The notes: generated by a model from the sequence alone, not told the origin. A stretch of DNA of 64,000 nucleotides from an uncultured Oscillospiraceae bacterium (GCA_934448295.1 CAKSEY010000002.1:1-64000); one strand, 5' to 3'. Positions 32,554 to 42,112 are shown, numbered from the stretch's first letter. Translations and numbers: made by a program.

Positions 32554-33033
32554 TCAGAACTGCCTGTTTCCCATGGCGGCCGCCCTGACCTCCATGATAC
32601 CGGTTTCCGGGTAGAAGAACACGGTGCGCCCGTAGTTCAGCCCGGTGTCCTCAGCGATTATGGGGATCCCCTCTTTGCGGAGAGCCGCCTTTACCGCCTG
32701 AATATTACGCTCGCCGATGTTGAATCTGTCGCTTGCCGCCGCGAACATCACCGCGCCCCCGGCAATTTTCGCCTTTATGCGCGAACGGCTCGCGCCGAGC
32801 TTCACCATCTCCTGCACCAGCATGGGGATCGCGGTATCCGCGAAGCGCATGGGGGTCGCAGCGCCGTTGGTTGCCTGTGTGCTGTCCGGAAGCATTATAT
32901 GCGACATTCCGCCGACTCCCGCAGCGCCGTCAAGCAGGCATATCCCGACGCAGGAGCCTAGCGCGTATGTCACAAGGACGTCCGGCGGTCTGCATACCTT
33001 AAGGTCAGATATGCCTATCGTCAGGTTAGCCAT
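32554..33033 (-). CDS. cheD: chemoreceptor glutamine deamidase CheD
   Basis: Deamidates glutamines of chemoreceptors and in the Bacillus scheme also binds and stimulates CheC. 159 residues with the catalytic C28 in LGSCVGIC, H45 in GMSHIMLP and T22. Its ATG overlaps the cheC stop by one base (TAATG), so the two partners are translated together. Last gene of the operon. Confidence 0.95.
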   Translation of the reverse strand: MANLTIGISDLKVCRPPDVLVTYALGSCVGICLLDGAAGVGGMSHIMLPDSTQATNGAATPMRFADTAIPMLVQEMVKLGASRSRIKAKIAGGAVMFAAASDRFNIGERNIQAVKAALRKEGIPIIAEDTGLNYGRTVFFYPETGIMEVRAAAMGNRQF

Positions 33034-33650
33034 TACATAACACCAAGTTTCTTCATAAGGGTCTCCAGAGATTCCATCTCCGGGATAAGAATGATGTTTG
33101 ACTTGATGTCTACACCGTCAATGGCAAAACCATCGTCAATGAAGAGCACCTTGTCTCCCACCTGAGCAAATTCCGTTATCGGCACGCTCATGATGGCGCC
33201 CAGCATATCCACCGTCATGGAGGGTATCTCCATGTCTATGGTCAGCCCCGTCAGGGTGGAAAGGGCGCCCAGATAGCTCCCCGCCATGATGTTGCCCATC
33301 TCCGTTATGACGGATAGCTGCATATCGTCAAGCTTTGTAAGCTCTATCTTCTCCTGGCTCATGAATGTGGAGAGCACCACCTGTGCAAAGCTGTCCTCCA
33401 GCAGGAACATCATCATACCCTTGATATCGCCCTGGAGCCTTACCAGAATACCGGTGATGACCTTTTCAGGACCGCCCATGGTGTCGATGATCTGCTGATA
33501 CTCCAGCACGCACACGTCCGGAACTCGCATTTCTATCGGCTTTCCAAGCATCTGCGAAAGCGAGGAAGCAGCGCTTCCAGAGCCTATATTTCCTATCTCG
33601 CGCAGGCAGTCGATGGCTACCGGGGAGAGTTCATCGTAATTCTTCAGCAT
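33033..33650 (-). CDS. cheC: CheY-P phosphatase CheC
   Basis: 205 residues. Both phosphatase motifs of the CheC family are visible: D14...E18..N21 (DCLREIGNIGSG) and S...E..N in SVITEMGNIMAG. It dephosphorylates CheY-P and is stimulated by CheD. Gly/Ala-rich helices between repeats fit the pseudo-two-fold fold. It lies 14 bases after the FlgG-like gene. Confidence 0.95.
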   Translation of the reverse strand: MLKNYDELSPVAIDCLREIGNIGSGSAASSLSQMLGKPIEMRVPDVCVLEYQQIIDTMGGPEKVITGILVRLQGDIKGMMMFLLEDSFAQVVLSTFMSQEKIELTKLDDMQLSVITEMGNIMAGSYLGALSTLTGLTIDMEIPSMTVDMLGAIMSVPITEFAQVGDKVLFIDDGFAIDGVDIKSNIILIPEMESLETLMKKLGVM

Positions 33651-33664
33651 GTGTAACTCCTGAG

Positions 33665-34390
33665 TTATCTGAGATTGTTCGCGATGCGCGTGAATTCATC
33701 GGAGGTGGTAACGACCCGCGAGCTTATCTGGTATGCGCGCTGGGTCTCGATAAGCTTCACCATCTGGTCTGCGAGGTTCACGTTGGATGTGACCAGCGCG
33801 CCCTGGAGCTTCTGGAAATCACGCTCCGCAACAGGCTCGCCACTTCTCGCGGTCGCCGAATAGCGGTTGTCCGCCGCCGAATCAATGCCGTAAACGTTCT
33901 CGAACTTGAACACGCCTATCATTCCGGTGAGCGTATCGTAATCCGCCGCTGTGCCGTCCTCATTGAACGGAACGACTATCCTGTTCTTATCGTAGTCCAG
34001 CACATACTCGCCGCTTCCGGTGACGAGATACCACTCGCCTGTGTCCGCCTGGGTCATGGAAAAAGCGCCGTCGCGGGTGTAGTTTATCTCGCCGTAGCGA
34101 TCCTCCACCGCAAAGAAGCCCTCGTTGGGCAGCGCGTAATCAAGCGGCTGTTCGGTGAAATAGAACTGGCTCTCATCATACATAACGCCGGTATGCTGGA
34201 TATATGTACCGTGCCCGGTCTGCCACTCAGGCTCGGTGGAACGCTGAACGGAATACAGGCAGTCAGAAAACGACGGGCGGACGGTCTGGTAGCCGTAGGT
34301 GTTGATATTCGCGATATTATTGCCGTAGACGTTCAGAGCCTGCGCCTGAGCGATCATTGCGGATTTTCCGGTGTGAAAGGCTATATTCAT
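33665..34390 (-). CDS. flagellar rod/hook-basal body protein, FlgG/FlhP family
   Basis: 241 residues of the axial protein family: N-terminal NNIANINTYGYQ and C-terminal LIETQRAYQISSRVVTTSDE, the two coiled segments that form the D0 core. Shorter than classic distal-rod FlgG (about 260). With the preceding gene it makes the FlgF/FlgG-like pair found after sigma-28 in many Firmicutes (FlhO/FlhP in Bacillus). Exact rod position cannot be told from sequence. Confidence 0.88.
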   Translation of the reverse strand: MNIAFHTGKSAMIAQAQALNVYGNNIANINTYGYQTVRPSFSDCLYSVQRSTEPEWQTGHGTYIQHTGVMYDESQFYFTEQPLDYALPNEGFFAVEDRYGEINYTRDGAFSMTQADTGEWYLVTGSGEYVLDYDKNRIVVPFNEDGTAADYDTLTGMIGVFKFENVYGIDSAADNRYSATARSGEPVAERDFQKLQGALVTSNVNLADQMVKLIETQRAYQISSRVVTTSDEFTRIANNLR

Positions 34391-34401
34391 GATTTAACTC
34401 C

Positions 34402-35136
34402 TCAGATCTTGCAGAGAGATGTAGACTTCTGGTTCATGGAATCCAGCAGCTTCGCCATGGTGCTGGAAGCCTCGTAGATACGGTTGGCGTTCATCATCAT
34501 GGTCATCTCGTAGTTTACGTCTATGTTGGAGCGCTCGTATGCGCCCTGGATTATCTGGTACTGCGTTCCCTCCGGAACCGCCCCAGCCTGCACTGAGGTG
34601 AACATATTCGCGCCGAACTTGTCAACGTTGCCCTCTGGGTCGATGTAGGAAAGCAGCAGCTTATCCACCGCCTGACCGTCCTGATAGATAACGCCGTCGT
34701 TGTCGATGGTGAAATCCTTGTTTCCGAGGTATATCTCGCCGTTCTCGCCCAGTATCCTGCCGGAATTCGACAGGCAGAGGTAGCCCTCGCCGTCAAGCTC
34801 CCACTGGCCGTTTCTGGTGAGCATCTGCTCGCCGGTGTAGCTGTTGATGTTGAAGTAGACGTCGCCGTTTATCGCCACATCGAACGGAGTGTTGGTGTAC
34901 TCGAACGTCCCCTGCTGGAGATCGGTGTAGGAACTGTCAACATAGGTCTCGGCAAACGTTCCGGAAAGCTCCTCGCGGTGCTTCACAAGTATCATCTGCT
35001 CGTTGAAGCGCTGGGTGAGTATCGTGTCGCGCTTGTAGCCCGGGGTGGTCATATTGGTGAGGTTGTTGCCTATGCAGTCCAGCTTGCGCTGGTTGATTAT
35101 CATGCCGTTGCAGGCGTAATAGTAGCCTCTGTTCAC
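34402..35136 (-). CDS. flagellar rod/hook-basal body protein, FlgF/FlhO family
   Basis: 244 residues. N-terminal GNNLTNMTTPGYKRD and C-terminal MNANRIYEASSTMAKLLDSM are the axial-family signatures; the middle part (FDVAINGDVYFNI, LTRNGQWELDGEGYL) is the FlgF/FlgG-type D1 domain. Start GTG 35136 overlaps the sigma-28 stop as GTGA. Probable proximal rod component. Confidence 0.87.
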   Translation of the reverse strand: MNRGYYYACNGMIINQRKLDCIGNNLTNMTTPGYKRDTILTQRFNEQMILVKHREELSGTFAETYVDSSYTDLQQGTFEYTNTPFDVAINGDVYFNINSYTGEQMLTRNGQWELDGEGYLCLSNSGRILGENGEIYLGNKDFTIDNDGVIYQDGQAVDKLLLSYIDPEGNVDKFGANMFTSVQAGAVPEGTQYQIIQGAYERSNIDVNYEMTMMMNANRIYEASSTMAKLLDSMNQKSTSLCKI

Positions 35137-35906
35137 AGATTTTCCTCCCGTCTGTTCGCCGCTGTCCCCTTGATGTACGGCTCGAGAGCCGCTTTAAGCG
35201 ACAGCATTGCCTTGGTGTTTATCTGGCACACTCTGGATTCCGACACGCCTATAACCTTCGCGATATCGGAATACTTCATGCTCTTGTAGTAATAAAGGGT
35301 GATGACCTGGCGCTCCTTCTCCTTCAGGGAATCTATCGCCTTTGCAATGACTCCCCGCAGCTCCTCCCGCATCAGGCGGGAATCGGTGCCGTCGGTCTGC
35401 GCCGCGCTTTCCTCGAAGTTATCCTCGTACAGAAGCTCCTCAAATGACAGCGTAACGGTGTTGGAAGCGTCCGCCATGCCGCGCAGCAGCTTTTCCTCCG
35501 AGATATCCAGGAAATCCGCCAGCTCCTCGTTGGTCGGGACCCTATCATATTGATTATACAATATAGTGTTCGCGTTGTCAAGGTCGCGGGCAAATTTTCT
35601 TACAGGTCTTGGAACCCAATCCTGTTTCCGGACGTAATCAATTATCGCGCCGCGTATTTTCAGCGAGGCGTAGGTCTCGAACTTCGCGCCCTTGGTGGGG
35701 TCGAAGCTCTCGATGGCGTCCATCAGGGCGATAACGCCCTCGTTTATCACGTCGTCCGTGTCGCCGTACCTGACGTAAGTATTGCGCAGGGAAAGCGCAC
35801 AGGCGCGCACCAGCCCGAGATTCTTCAGGACTATCTCGTTGCGCACTGCCATATCGCGGCTCATGCCATACTCTTCGAGAAGAGCCGCGGTAACGCTGCC
35901 TTCCAT
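35133..35906 (-). CDS. fliA: RNA polymerase sigma-28 factor, FliA/SigD/WhiG family
   Basis: 257 residues with region 2 (SLRNTYVRYGDTDDVINEG, then ETYASLKIRGAIIDYVRKQDWVPR), region 3 and region 4 (LKEKERQVITLYYYKSMKYSDIAKVIGVSESRVCQI). The IRGAI(I/L)D-x-R-x-x-D-W-x-P-R signature is diagnostic of motility sigma factors. It directs late flagellar and chemotaxis genes (flagellin, motors, receptors), none of which is in this window except mot genes. It follows flhA directly where flhF and flhG are usually found. Confidence 0.95.
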   Translation of the reverse strand: MEGSVTAALLEEYGMSRDMAVRNEIVLKNLGLVRACALSLRNTYVRYGDTDDVINEGVIALMDAIESFDPTKGAKFETYASLKIRGAIIDYVRKQDWVPRPVRKFARDLDNANTILYNQYDRVPTNEELADFLDISEEKLLRGMADASNTVTLSFEELLYEDNFEESAAQTDGTDSRLMREELRGVIAKAIDSLKEKERQVITLYYYKSMKYSDIAKVIGVSESRVCQINTKAMLSLKAALEPYIKGTAANRREENL

Positions 35907-35932
35907 GCTACTCCCTCCTTGTCACACGGGTA

Positions 35933-38032
35933 TCATACGGCGGGGACCGCCGCAGCGCTGAGCGAAATGTTGCCTATCGCCTGTATCTGCGCCGTGGAAT
36001 CTATCTCGCTGTAGGACAGCACAGTGATGTTCGGAATGAACTGCTCCGTGAGCTTCTTGTAGTAGATACGCACCACCGGCGAGGTCAGGATTATAACTGT
36101 CGGTATTACGTCCTTTATCTTGTCTATCTCGCGGTTGGAGGCGGAAACGATACGCTGTATCATGTCCGGAGCCATCGCAAGGTAGCTTCCCTGGTCGGAT
36201 TTCTTTACGGAGCTTACTATCATATCCTCTATCTGCGTATCGAGGGTTATCACGCGCAGGGAGTTCGCCTCGGCGAAGCGGTGCGTTATCGTGCGCTTCA
36301 GCGACTGGCGGACGTACTCCGTCACTATGTCCATATCCTTCAGCACGTTGGCGTGGTCGCCGATGGTCTCGAGGATAGTTTCAAGGTCGCGTATCGGGAT
36401 TCCCTCTTTAAGCAGATTTGCGAGGATCTTCTGCAAATATCCCACGGATATGACTTTCGGTATAATATCGTCCACCACGATAGGATTCGTTTTCTTGACG
36501 TTCTCCAGCATGGTGTTAACGTCCTGCCTGGAAAGGAGCTCGTAAGCGTAGCGCTTCATTATCTCCGACCAGTGGGTTATCATTACGGAAACCGGGTCTA
36601 TCAGGGTGTATCCGGCAACGTCCGCCATGATCTTCTTGTCCTCGGATATCCACTTCGCCGGGAGCCCGAATGCCGGCTCCACAGTGTCGATACCCTCTAT
36701 CTGCTGGGTAACGTCGCCGCTGTCCAGCGCGAGGTAGTGGTCAACAAGTATCTCGCCCCGGGCGACCTCCTCGCCCTTTATCTTGATGATGTACATATTC
36801 GGGTTGATCTCCGGGTTATCCGTCATGCGGACTGACGGGATTACCATACCCATATCAAGCGCGAACTGTTTTCGGAAGATAACGACTCGCTCAATGAAGT
36901 TACCGCCGGATTTCTCGTCAACCAGCCGCAGCAGGCTGTAACCGAATTCCATCTCGATAGGCTCGACGTTGAGCAGCTTGAATACGTTGTCGATATCGCG
37001 GTAGTAGTCGTTGTCCGCCTGGAGCTTCTCCATCTCCTTTTCTTCGGCTTTCTTGCGCTGTGCCAGCTCCAGCTCCGCCATTTTCTTCTTGTTGCGGTTG
37101 AGCAGCACGGAGGCAACTATCAGCAGTACGCCGAGGATAAGGCAGACCGCCGTCGGGAATCCCGGAATGACCATCATAACGACCATGACGATACCGGCGA
37201 TCATCAGCACGAAGGGCTGCGCCGTGAACTGGGTCTTGATATCGTTGATAAGGCTGTCCTCGCTCGCCGCGCGGGTAACGATCATACCGGTGGCAACGGA
37301 GATGAGCAGCGCAGGTATCTGCGAGCACAGACCATCGCCGACGGTCGCCAGGGAGTAGGTGTTGAGGATAGTGTTGAAATCACCGCCGCCGCGCACCATG
37401 CCTATGATAACGCCGCCGATGAGGTTTACAAGGGTGGTGACGATGGACATTATCGCGTCGCCCTTTACGAACTTCGTGGCACCGTCCATGGAGCCGTAGA
37501 AGTCAGCCTCGCGCTGTACGTTGTTTCTGCGCTTTTTCGCCTGTTCCTCGTTGATTATTCCTGCGTTGAGGTCGGCGTCTATCGCCATCTGCTTACCGGG
37601 CATAGCGTCCAGCGTGAATCGTGCAGCGACCTCGGATACTCGCTCGGAACCCTTGGTGATTACGATGAAGTTTACCAATACTATGATTATGAATATCAGG
37701 AAGCCGACGATAGCGTCGCCGCCCATTACGAATTGTCCGAATGCCGCGATTACCTCGCCCGCATATCCGCTGGAGAGGATACCTCTCGTGGTGGAAACGT
37801 TCAGCGACAGACGCAGAACTGTGGTCAGCAGCAGCACCGTCGGGAATACGGAGAACTCCAGCGCCTCCTTGATGAACATGGTCATGACAAGGATAATAAG
37901 GCTCAGGGAGATATTCAGCAGTATCAGGAAGTCCAGCAGCCAGCTGGGCAGCGGAATGATTATCGCAATAACTATGAAGATGACAAACAGAACGAATGAG
38001 TTGCTCAGAAGCTTGCGTACTATGCTGTCCAT
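35933..38032 (-). CDS. flhA: flagellar export gate protein FlhA
   Basis: 699 residues: eight transmembrane helices in the first about 320, including the conserved FHIPEP-region equivalents (FTLDAMPGKQMAIDADLNAG), and a large cytoplasmic domain that docks chaperone-substrate complexes. Length and motifs are normal. A 55-base gap separates it from flhB. Confidence 0.96.
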   Translation of the reverse strand: MDSIVRKLLSNSFVLFVIFIVIAIIIPLPSWLLDFLILLNISLSLIILVMTMFIKEALEFSVFPTVLLLTTVLRLSLNVSTTRGILSSGYAGEVIAAFGQFVMGGDAIVGFLIFIIIVLVNFIVITKGSERVSEVAARFTLDAMPGKQMAIDADLNAGIINEEQAKKRRNNVQREADFYGSMDGATKFVKGDAIMSIVTTLVNLIGGVIIGMVRGGGDFNTILNTYSLATVGDGLCSQIPALLISVATGMIVTRAASEDSLINDIKTQFTAQPFVLMIAGIVMVVMMVIPGFPTAVCLILGVLLIVASVLLNRNKKKMAELELAQRKKAEEKEMEKLQADNDYYRDIDNVFKLLNVEPIEMEFGYSLLRLVDEKSGGNFIERVVIFRKQFALDMGMVIPSVRMTDNPEINPNMYIIKIKGEEVARGEILVDHYLALDSGDVTQQIEGIDTVEPAFGLPAKWISEDKKIMADVAGYTLIDPVSVMITHWSEIMKRYAYELLSRQDVNTMLENVKKTNPIVVDDIIPKVISVGYLQKILANLLKEGIPIRDLETILETIGDHANVLKDMDIVTEYVRQSLKRTITHRFAEANSLRVITLDTQIEDMIVSSVKKSDQGSYLAMAPDMIQRIVSASNREIDKIKDVIPTVIILTSPVVRIYYKKLTEQFIPNITVLSYSEIDSTAQIQAIGNISLSAAAVPAV

Positions 38033-38087
38033 CTCCTCTCTGTAATAATTGTGTATATTTTAACCAAAAGTATCGAATGTTGTCGTA

Positions 38088-39152
38088 TTAAGCGTGAATG
38101 GATTTGTGCTTTTCACGGTAGACCACGGTGAGCACCTCCGCCACGGCATTGTAAAGCTCGGCGGGGATCTCCCGTCCGATATCCACCATGCTGTACAGCG
38201 AACGTGCCAGCGGCGGATTCTCGATAGCCATGACGCCGTTTTCCTCGGCTATCTGTACTATCCTGAGCGCGAGCAGGTCCTTTCCCTTTGCCACCACCTG
38301 CGGGGCGTTGTTCTTGTCCTGGTCGTATTTCAGCGCAACTGCGTAGTGCGTAGGGTTTCTGACTACCACGTCCGCCTTGGGTACGTCCTGCATCATGCGC
38401 TGGGTAGCCATCTGCTGCTGGCGCTGCTTTATCTTGCTCTTTATCTGGGGGTCGCCCTCCATCTGCTTGAATTCCTCCTTGACCTCCTGCTTGGACATTT
38501 TGAGCTTCTTCTCAAACTGCCACCACTGGAAGAGGAAATCCGCAGCCGCAACGAACACCAGCGCTATGCATATAAGCATCACCATGTCGAATATCGTCAG
38601 CGCCGCGTAGGTTATGCCCTGCATTACCCCCGCGTTCATCAGCGCTATGAATTTCGGCAGCCTGTCGCGTATCTCGTTGTAGATCACCACGCTGATAATT
38701 ATGACCTCGGCAAGCCCTTTTAAAACGCCCACTATCGACTGGAGCGAGAACAGCTTCTTTATCCCCGAAAGCGGGTTCAGCCGGGAAAATTTCGGCTTGA
38801 CTGCCTTCATGGTGAAAAGACCCCGGGTCTGCGCCACTGTCGGGATTATGCCCAGCGCTATCGCGATAAGGCACATGGGACCGATACACACTGCAACTAT
38901 CGTTATAACGTCCACAAAGATGGACATGATGGTGTCAGTAGAAACCGTTGTCGTCCCCATCTGCTCGAAAACCGAGCCCGTGTAGGACAGCATTGCCTTG
39001 GTGATGAAGCCTATCAGCAGCCTCATGGAAGCAAAAATACCCAGCACGGAAGCCGCCGTGACTATCTCGCGGGACTGGAGGACGTTGCCCTCCTTGCGCT
39101 GATCCTTGCGCTTTTTCGGGGTGGCTTTTTCGGTTTTTTCTTCTCCTGCCAT
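38088..39152 (-). CDS. flhB: flagellar export gate protein FlhB
   Basis: 354 residues: basic N-terminus (EKTEKATPKKRKDQRKEGN), four transmembrane helices, and the cytoplasmic domain with the self-cleaving NPTH motif (VVRNPTHYAVAL) that switches export from rod/hook to filament proteins. Works with FliK, encoded upstream in the same operon. Confidence 0.97.
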   Translation of the reverse strand: MAGEEKTEKATPKKRKDQRKEGNVLQSREIVTAASVLGIFASMRLLIGFITKAMLSYTGSVFEQMGTTTVSTDTIMSIFVDVITIVAVCIGPMCLIAIALGIIPTVAQTRGLFTMKAVKPKFSRLNPLSGIKKLFSLQSIVGVLKGLAEVIIISVVIYNEIRDRLPKFIALMNAGVMQGITYAALTIFDMVMLICIALVFVAAADFLFQWWQFEKKLKMSKQEVKEEFKQMEGDPQIKSKIKQRQQQMATQRMMQDVPKADVVVRNPTHYAVALKYDQDKNNAPQVVAKGKDLLALRIVQIAEENGVMAIENPPLARSLYSMVDIGREIPAELYNAVAEVLTVVYREKHKSIHA

Positions 39153-39170
39153 AGTACCGCCCTTTCAGCG

Positions 39171-39956
39171 CTATCCTATACCCGCCATCTGCGGAATGAG
39201 GTTGTTCAGATTTGTGAACATCAGATCCATGATGTCCTGCATGAATCCCGCCGTCATGGTGCAGCTTCCCGCCAGCACGACGAATCCCACCAGCATTTTT
39301 ATCTGCACGTTCAGCACGAAAACATGGATAGAGGGAACCGCCTTCATCAGCACGCCGATGCAGAACTCCGTGACGAGCTCCGCCGCGACTATGGGCATCG
39401 CAAGCTTCAGACCGAGGGTTATCACCGTTTCAAGGTAGGTCACGATGATGTACGCCACGTTGATGTTGAAGTCGCTGAACCCTATTGGGATAGTTTCATA
39501 TGAAACTGCGAACAGCTTTATGTAGGACAGATGTCCGCCCACCATAAAGAAGTATATCATGAACCAGTAGCTGTAATACTGCGTAATAAGGCTGGAGGTA
39601 CCGAAGGTCGGGTCGTAGCTCTTCGCCATGGACAGACCTATCTGGAAATCTGCCAGCTCGCCCGCATAGCTGAAAAGCTGGAGCATGACGTTCACGAAGA
39701 ATCCCAGCGTGAAGCCCACCAGAAGCTCCTTTGCTATATCAAACGCAAACGGCAGAAGCCCGTCCGGCATGGTGTAGCTGAAATCCCCAGCCGTCGCCAT
39801 AACTATCGCCAGCATGAGGGACATACCCGCCTTCATCATGTTCGGGACGCCGTTGCGCGAAAAAATCGGATTAAAGGTGAAAATGCCGCTGACCCTCGCC
39901 AGCACCATAATCACGATAATGAAGTTGTTCTGAATTATTCCCCAGATCTCTGACAT
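39171..39956 (-). CDS. fliR: flagellar export gate protein FliR
   Basis: 261 residues with about six hydrophobic helices and the FliR landmarks RVSGIFTFNPIFS near the N-terminus and a long hydrophobic C-terminus. Part of the FliP-FliQ-FliR export channel. It starts about 10 bases after fliQ ends. Confidence 0.95.
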   Translation of the reverse strand: MSEIWGIIQNNFIIVIMVLARVSGIFTFNPIFSRNGVPNMMKAGMSLMLAIVMATAGDFSYTMPDGLLPFAFDIAKELLVGFTLGFFVNVMLQLFSYAGELADFQIGLSMAKSYDPTFGTSSLITQYYSYWFMIYFFMVGGHLSYIKLFAVSYETIPIGFSDFNINVAYIIVTYLETVITLGLKLAMPIVAAELVTEFCIGVLMKAVPSIHVFVLNVQIKMLVGFVVLAGSCTMTAGFMQDIMDLMFTNLNNLIPQMAGIG

Positions 39957-39966
39957 GGGCGCCGCC

Positions 39967-40239
39967 TTATGTTATGGGCACCGAAGCGACCTTCTCAAAG
40001 ATGAGGTTCACGAAGTCAATGCACTCCGAGGTCATCCACGGGGCAAGAATGAACAGCGCCAGACCTACCGCCACGGCTTTCGGGGCAAAGGAGAGCGTCT
40101 GCTCGTGCACTTGCGTCGCCGCCTGGAGTATAGCTATAACAAGACCGACTATCATAGCGATAAGGAGTATCGGCACGGCAAGCTTGAACGCAAGCATTAT
40201 CGCCGCCAGGAAAACCTCCATCATATCGTCCTGAGTCAT
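39967..40239 (-). CDS. fliQ: flagellar export gate protein FliQ
   Basis: 90 residues, two transmembrane helices around a short loop with ILQAATQVHEQTLSF, a conserved FliQ stretch. Forms the export channel with FliP and FliR. Confidence 0.95.
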   Translation of the reverse strand: MTQDDMMEVFLAAIMLAFKLAVPILLIAMIVGLVIAILQAATQVHEQTLSFAPKAVAVGLALFILAPWMTSECIDFVNLIFEKVASVPIT

Positions 40240-40264
40240 GTTTCAGTCACCCCTTTCAGCGCCG

Positions 40265-41194
40265 CTACAAGTTGTAGCTTGCGACAACAGAGCCTATCAG
40301 CAGGTTCCACCCGTCCGCAAGGACGAACACAAGTATCTTGAACGGCATTGATATCATCGCCGGCGGCAGCATCATCATACCCATGGACATCAGCGTGCTT
40401 CCGACAACAAGGTCAATGACAAGGAACGGCAGGAATATCAGGAATCCCATCTGGAACGCCCTTTTCAGCTCGCTTATCATGAACGACGGCACGATCACCG
40501 TCAGGCTGAGGTCGTTTTCGATGTACTCCTGCGTGTAGCCGCCCTCCGGCTCCTCCGTCTTGGAGAGGTCAAGGAAGAAGTTGAGGTCGTCGTTGGAGGT
40601 CTGCTTCAGCATGAAGCGCTTCAGCGGAACGCTTGCCGCGTCGAGAGCCTCCTCGGTGGTGAGCTGCTCGCTGACGTATGGCTGATATGCGACCTCGTTT
40701 ATCTCCGAGAAAACCGGAGCCATGATGAAGAACGTCAGGAACAGAGCCATTCCGGTGAGCACCATGTTCGGCGGAGTGCTCTGGGTCTGCATCGCCGTGC
40801 GCAGGAATCCCAGCACGATAATGATACGCGTGAAGCAGGTCATCATTATCAGCAGCGAAGGAGCCAGCGCGATGAGCGTCAGCAGAATGATTATCTCCAG
40901 CGGCTGTGAAGCGTCAACGCCTATCAGCTCCTGAATGACGGACGAACCCGCGTCCTCGTCAACATAGGTCGGGTCGGTGTCGAGGTAATCCCCCGGCTGC
41001 TTGTCCGTGGGTATAGCCTCGGCGGTCGCAGCGGCGGAAGCCTCCGCAGTGGAATAAGCCGCGCCGGAGTTGTTCTGCGCATACGCCGAAAGGGTGCACA
41101 GCAGCACCGTCAGAAACACCGAAACGAACAGCGACGCCGCGAATTTCAGCGCCAGCCGCTTATTCTCTTTTGTAAGCTGAAGCCGCTTTTCCAC
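40265..41194 (-). CDS. fliP: flagellar export gate protein FliP
   Basis: 309 residues. A cleavable-type N-terminal signal helix (about 20-40) is followed by a polar Ala/Ser/Glu-rich stretch of about 50 residues, then the FliP core with LMMTCFTRIIIVLGFLRTA, a periplasmic loop and the C-terminal PFLVIDLVVGSTLMSMGMMMLPP. Start is taken at GTG 41194, six bases after GGAGGG; an ATG 18 bases upstream (41212) overlaps the fliO stop as ATGA and is possible. Confidence 0.94.
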   Translation of the reverse strand: MEKRLQLTKENKRLALKFAASLFVSVFLTVLLCTLSAYAQNNSGAAYSTAEASAAATAEAIPTDKQPGDYLDTDPTYVDEDAGSSVIQELIGVDASQPLEIIILLTLIALAPSLLIMMTCFTRIIIVLGFLRTAMQTQSTPPNMVLTGMALFLTFFIMAPVFSEINEVAYQPYVSEQLTTEEALDAASVPLKRFMLKQTSNDDLNFFLDLSKTEEPEGGYTQEYIENDLSLTVIVPSFMISELKRAFQMGFLIFLPFLVIDLVVGSTLMSMGMMMLPPAMISMPFKILVFVLADGWNLLIGSVVASYNL

Positions 41195-41208
41195 GCCAGT
41201 CCCTCCGA

Positions 41209-41550
41209 TCATTTCTTGTTCATCATATCCTTAAGCACTATCTTGAAGCTCTCCTTAAACGAGGGATTTCCGCCGTTTTCGTCCTTTTTCTCGATAAGCT
41301 GCTCCTCGGATTCCTCCAGCTCGTGCACCTTTTCGATCCTGCCGTTGGTAACTCCGAGAACCATGCACTTTCCGCGCACGCTTACCAGCAGAAGCATCTT
41401 GTCCGGTCCGAGGTTTATCCTCTCCAGTATCTTCATGTTTCTGCTGTCGCTGGTGACTACCCGCCTGTTGAGCTTCTTCATCGCCCAGAATATCAGGAAT
41501 ACCAGTGCAAGAACGCCCAGCAGAGCCATTATCATCTGAAAATATTCCAC
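41209..41550 (-). CDS. fliO: flagellar biosynthesis protein FliO
   Basis: 113 residues: one N-terminal transmembrane helix (about 5-25) and a small beta-rich cytoplasmic domain (RRVVTSDSRNMKILERINLGPDKMLLLVSV...KCMVLGVT), the FliO/FliZ pattern. FliO assists FliP assembly. GTG start at 41550. Position directly ahead of fliP supports the call. Confidence 0.88.
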   Translation of the reverse strand: MEYFQMIMALLGVLALVFLIFWAMKKLNRRVVTSDSRNMKILERINLGPDKMLLLVSVRGKCMVLGVTNGRIEKVHELEESEEQLIEKKDENGGNPSFKESFKIVLKDMMNKK

Positions 41551-41591
41551 TGCCGCGTTCCCTGCCTTTCCCGGAAGAACATACCAACACC

Positions 41592-41632
41592 AAAAGCCGC
41601 ACCATCAAACCGGCAGGTCTGAAAAGTGCGGC
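41592..41632 (-). terminator. possible internal attenuator between cheY and fliO
   Basis: GCCGCAC (complement of 41626-41632) and GTGCGGC (complement of 41596-41602) could pair across a 23-base loop and are followed by TTTTGG. The 164-base cheY-fliO gap is the longest in the operon. The T-run is short, so partial attenuation is the most that can be claimed. Confidence 0.35.
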
Positions 41633-41714
41633 GGAAATTCTGCTTCACGGAGCCTTCCGTTCCGCTGACAAGACCGCCCTGCACTCTGAGCAGCCGGTTC
41701 ACAGGCACCCGTTA

Positions 41715-42077
41715 TCAGCCGAGTACCTTCTTGACGGTCTGTAAGATTCTGTCCGGCTTGAAGGGCTTGACGATAAAGTCGAGCGCGCCGAGCTTGATAG
41801 CCTCAACGACCATTGCCTCCTGACCCATCGCGGAGCACATAACCACCTTAGCCATGGGATCCATGCCCTTGATGTCCTTGAGCGCTTCGATACCGGTCTT
41901 GTTCGGCATGGTGATGTCCATGATAACGAGGTCAGGCTTCTCAGCTGCGTAAACCTCGCACGCAATAGCGCCGTCAGCAGCCTCAAGGATATTGGTGTAG
42001 CCGTTCTTTGTAAGAGCGTCCTTGATAAGCATTCTCATGAAAGCCGCGTCGTCTACCAGTAAAATCTTCTTGTCCAT
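41715..42077 (-). CDS. cheY: chemotaxis response regulator CheY
   Basis: 120 residues, a single receiver domain: D9-D10, phospho-acceptor D54 in VIMDITMP, CSAMG with the conserved Ser, and K near FIVKPF. Phospho-CheY binds the FliM/FliY switch to control rotation. Encoded right after fliY, as in other Firmicutes flagellar operons. Confidence 0.95.
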   Translation of the reverse strand: MDKKILLVDDAAFMRMLIKDALTKNGYTNILEAADGAIACEVYAAEKPDLVIMDITMPNKTGIEALKDIKGMDPMAKVVMCSAMGQEAMVVEAIKLGALDFIVKPFKPDRILQTVKKVLG

Positions 42078-42112
42078 TACTCAAAATTCTCCTTGAATAT
42101 ATTGATAAAATT

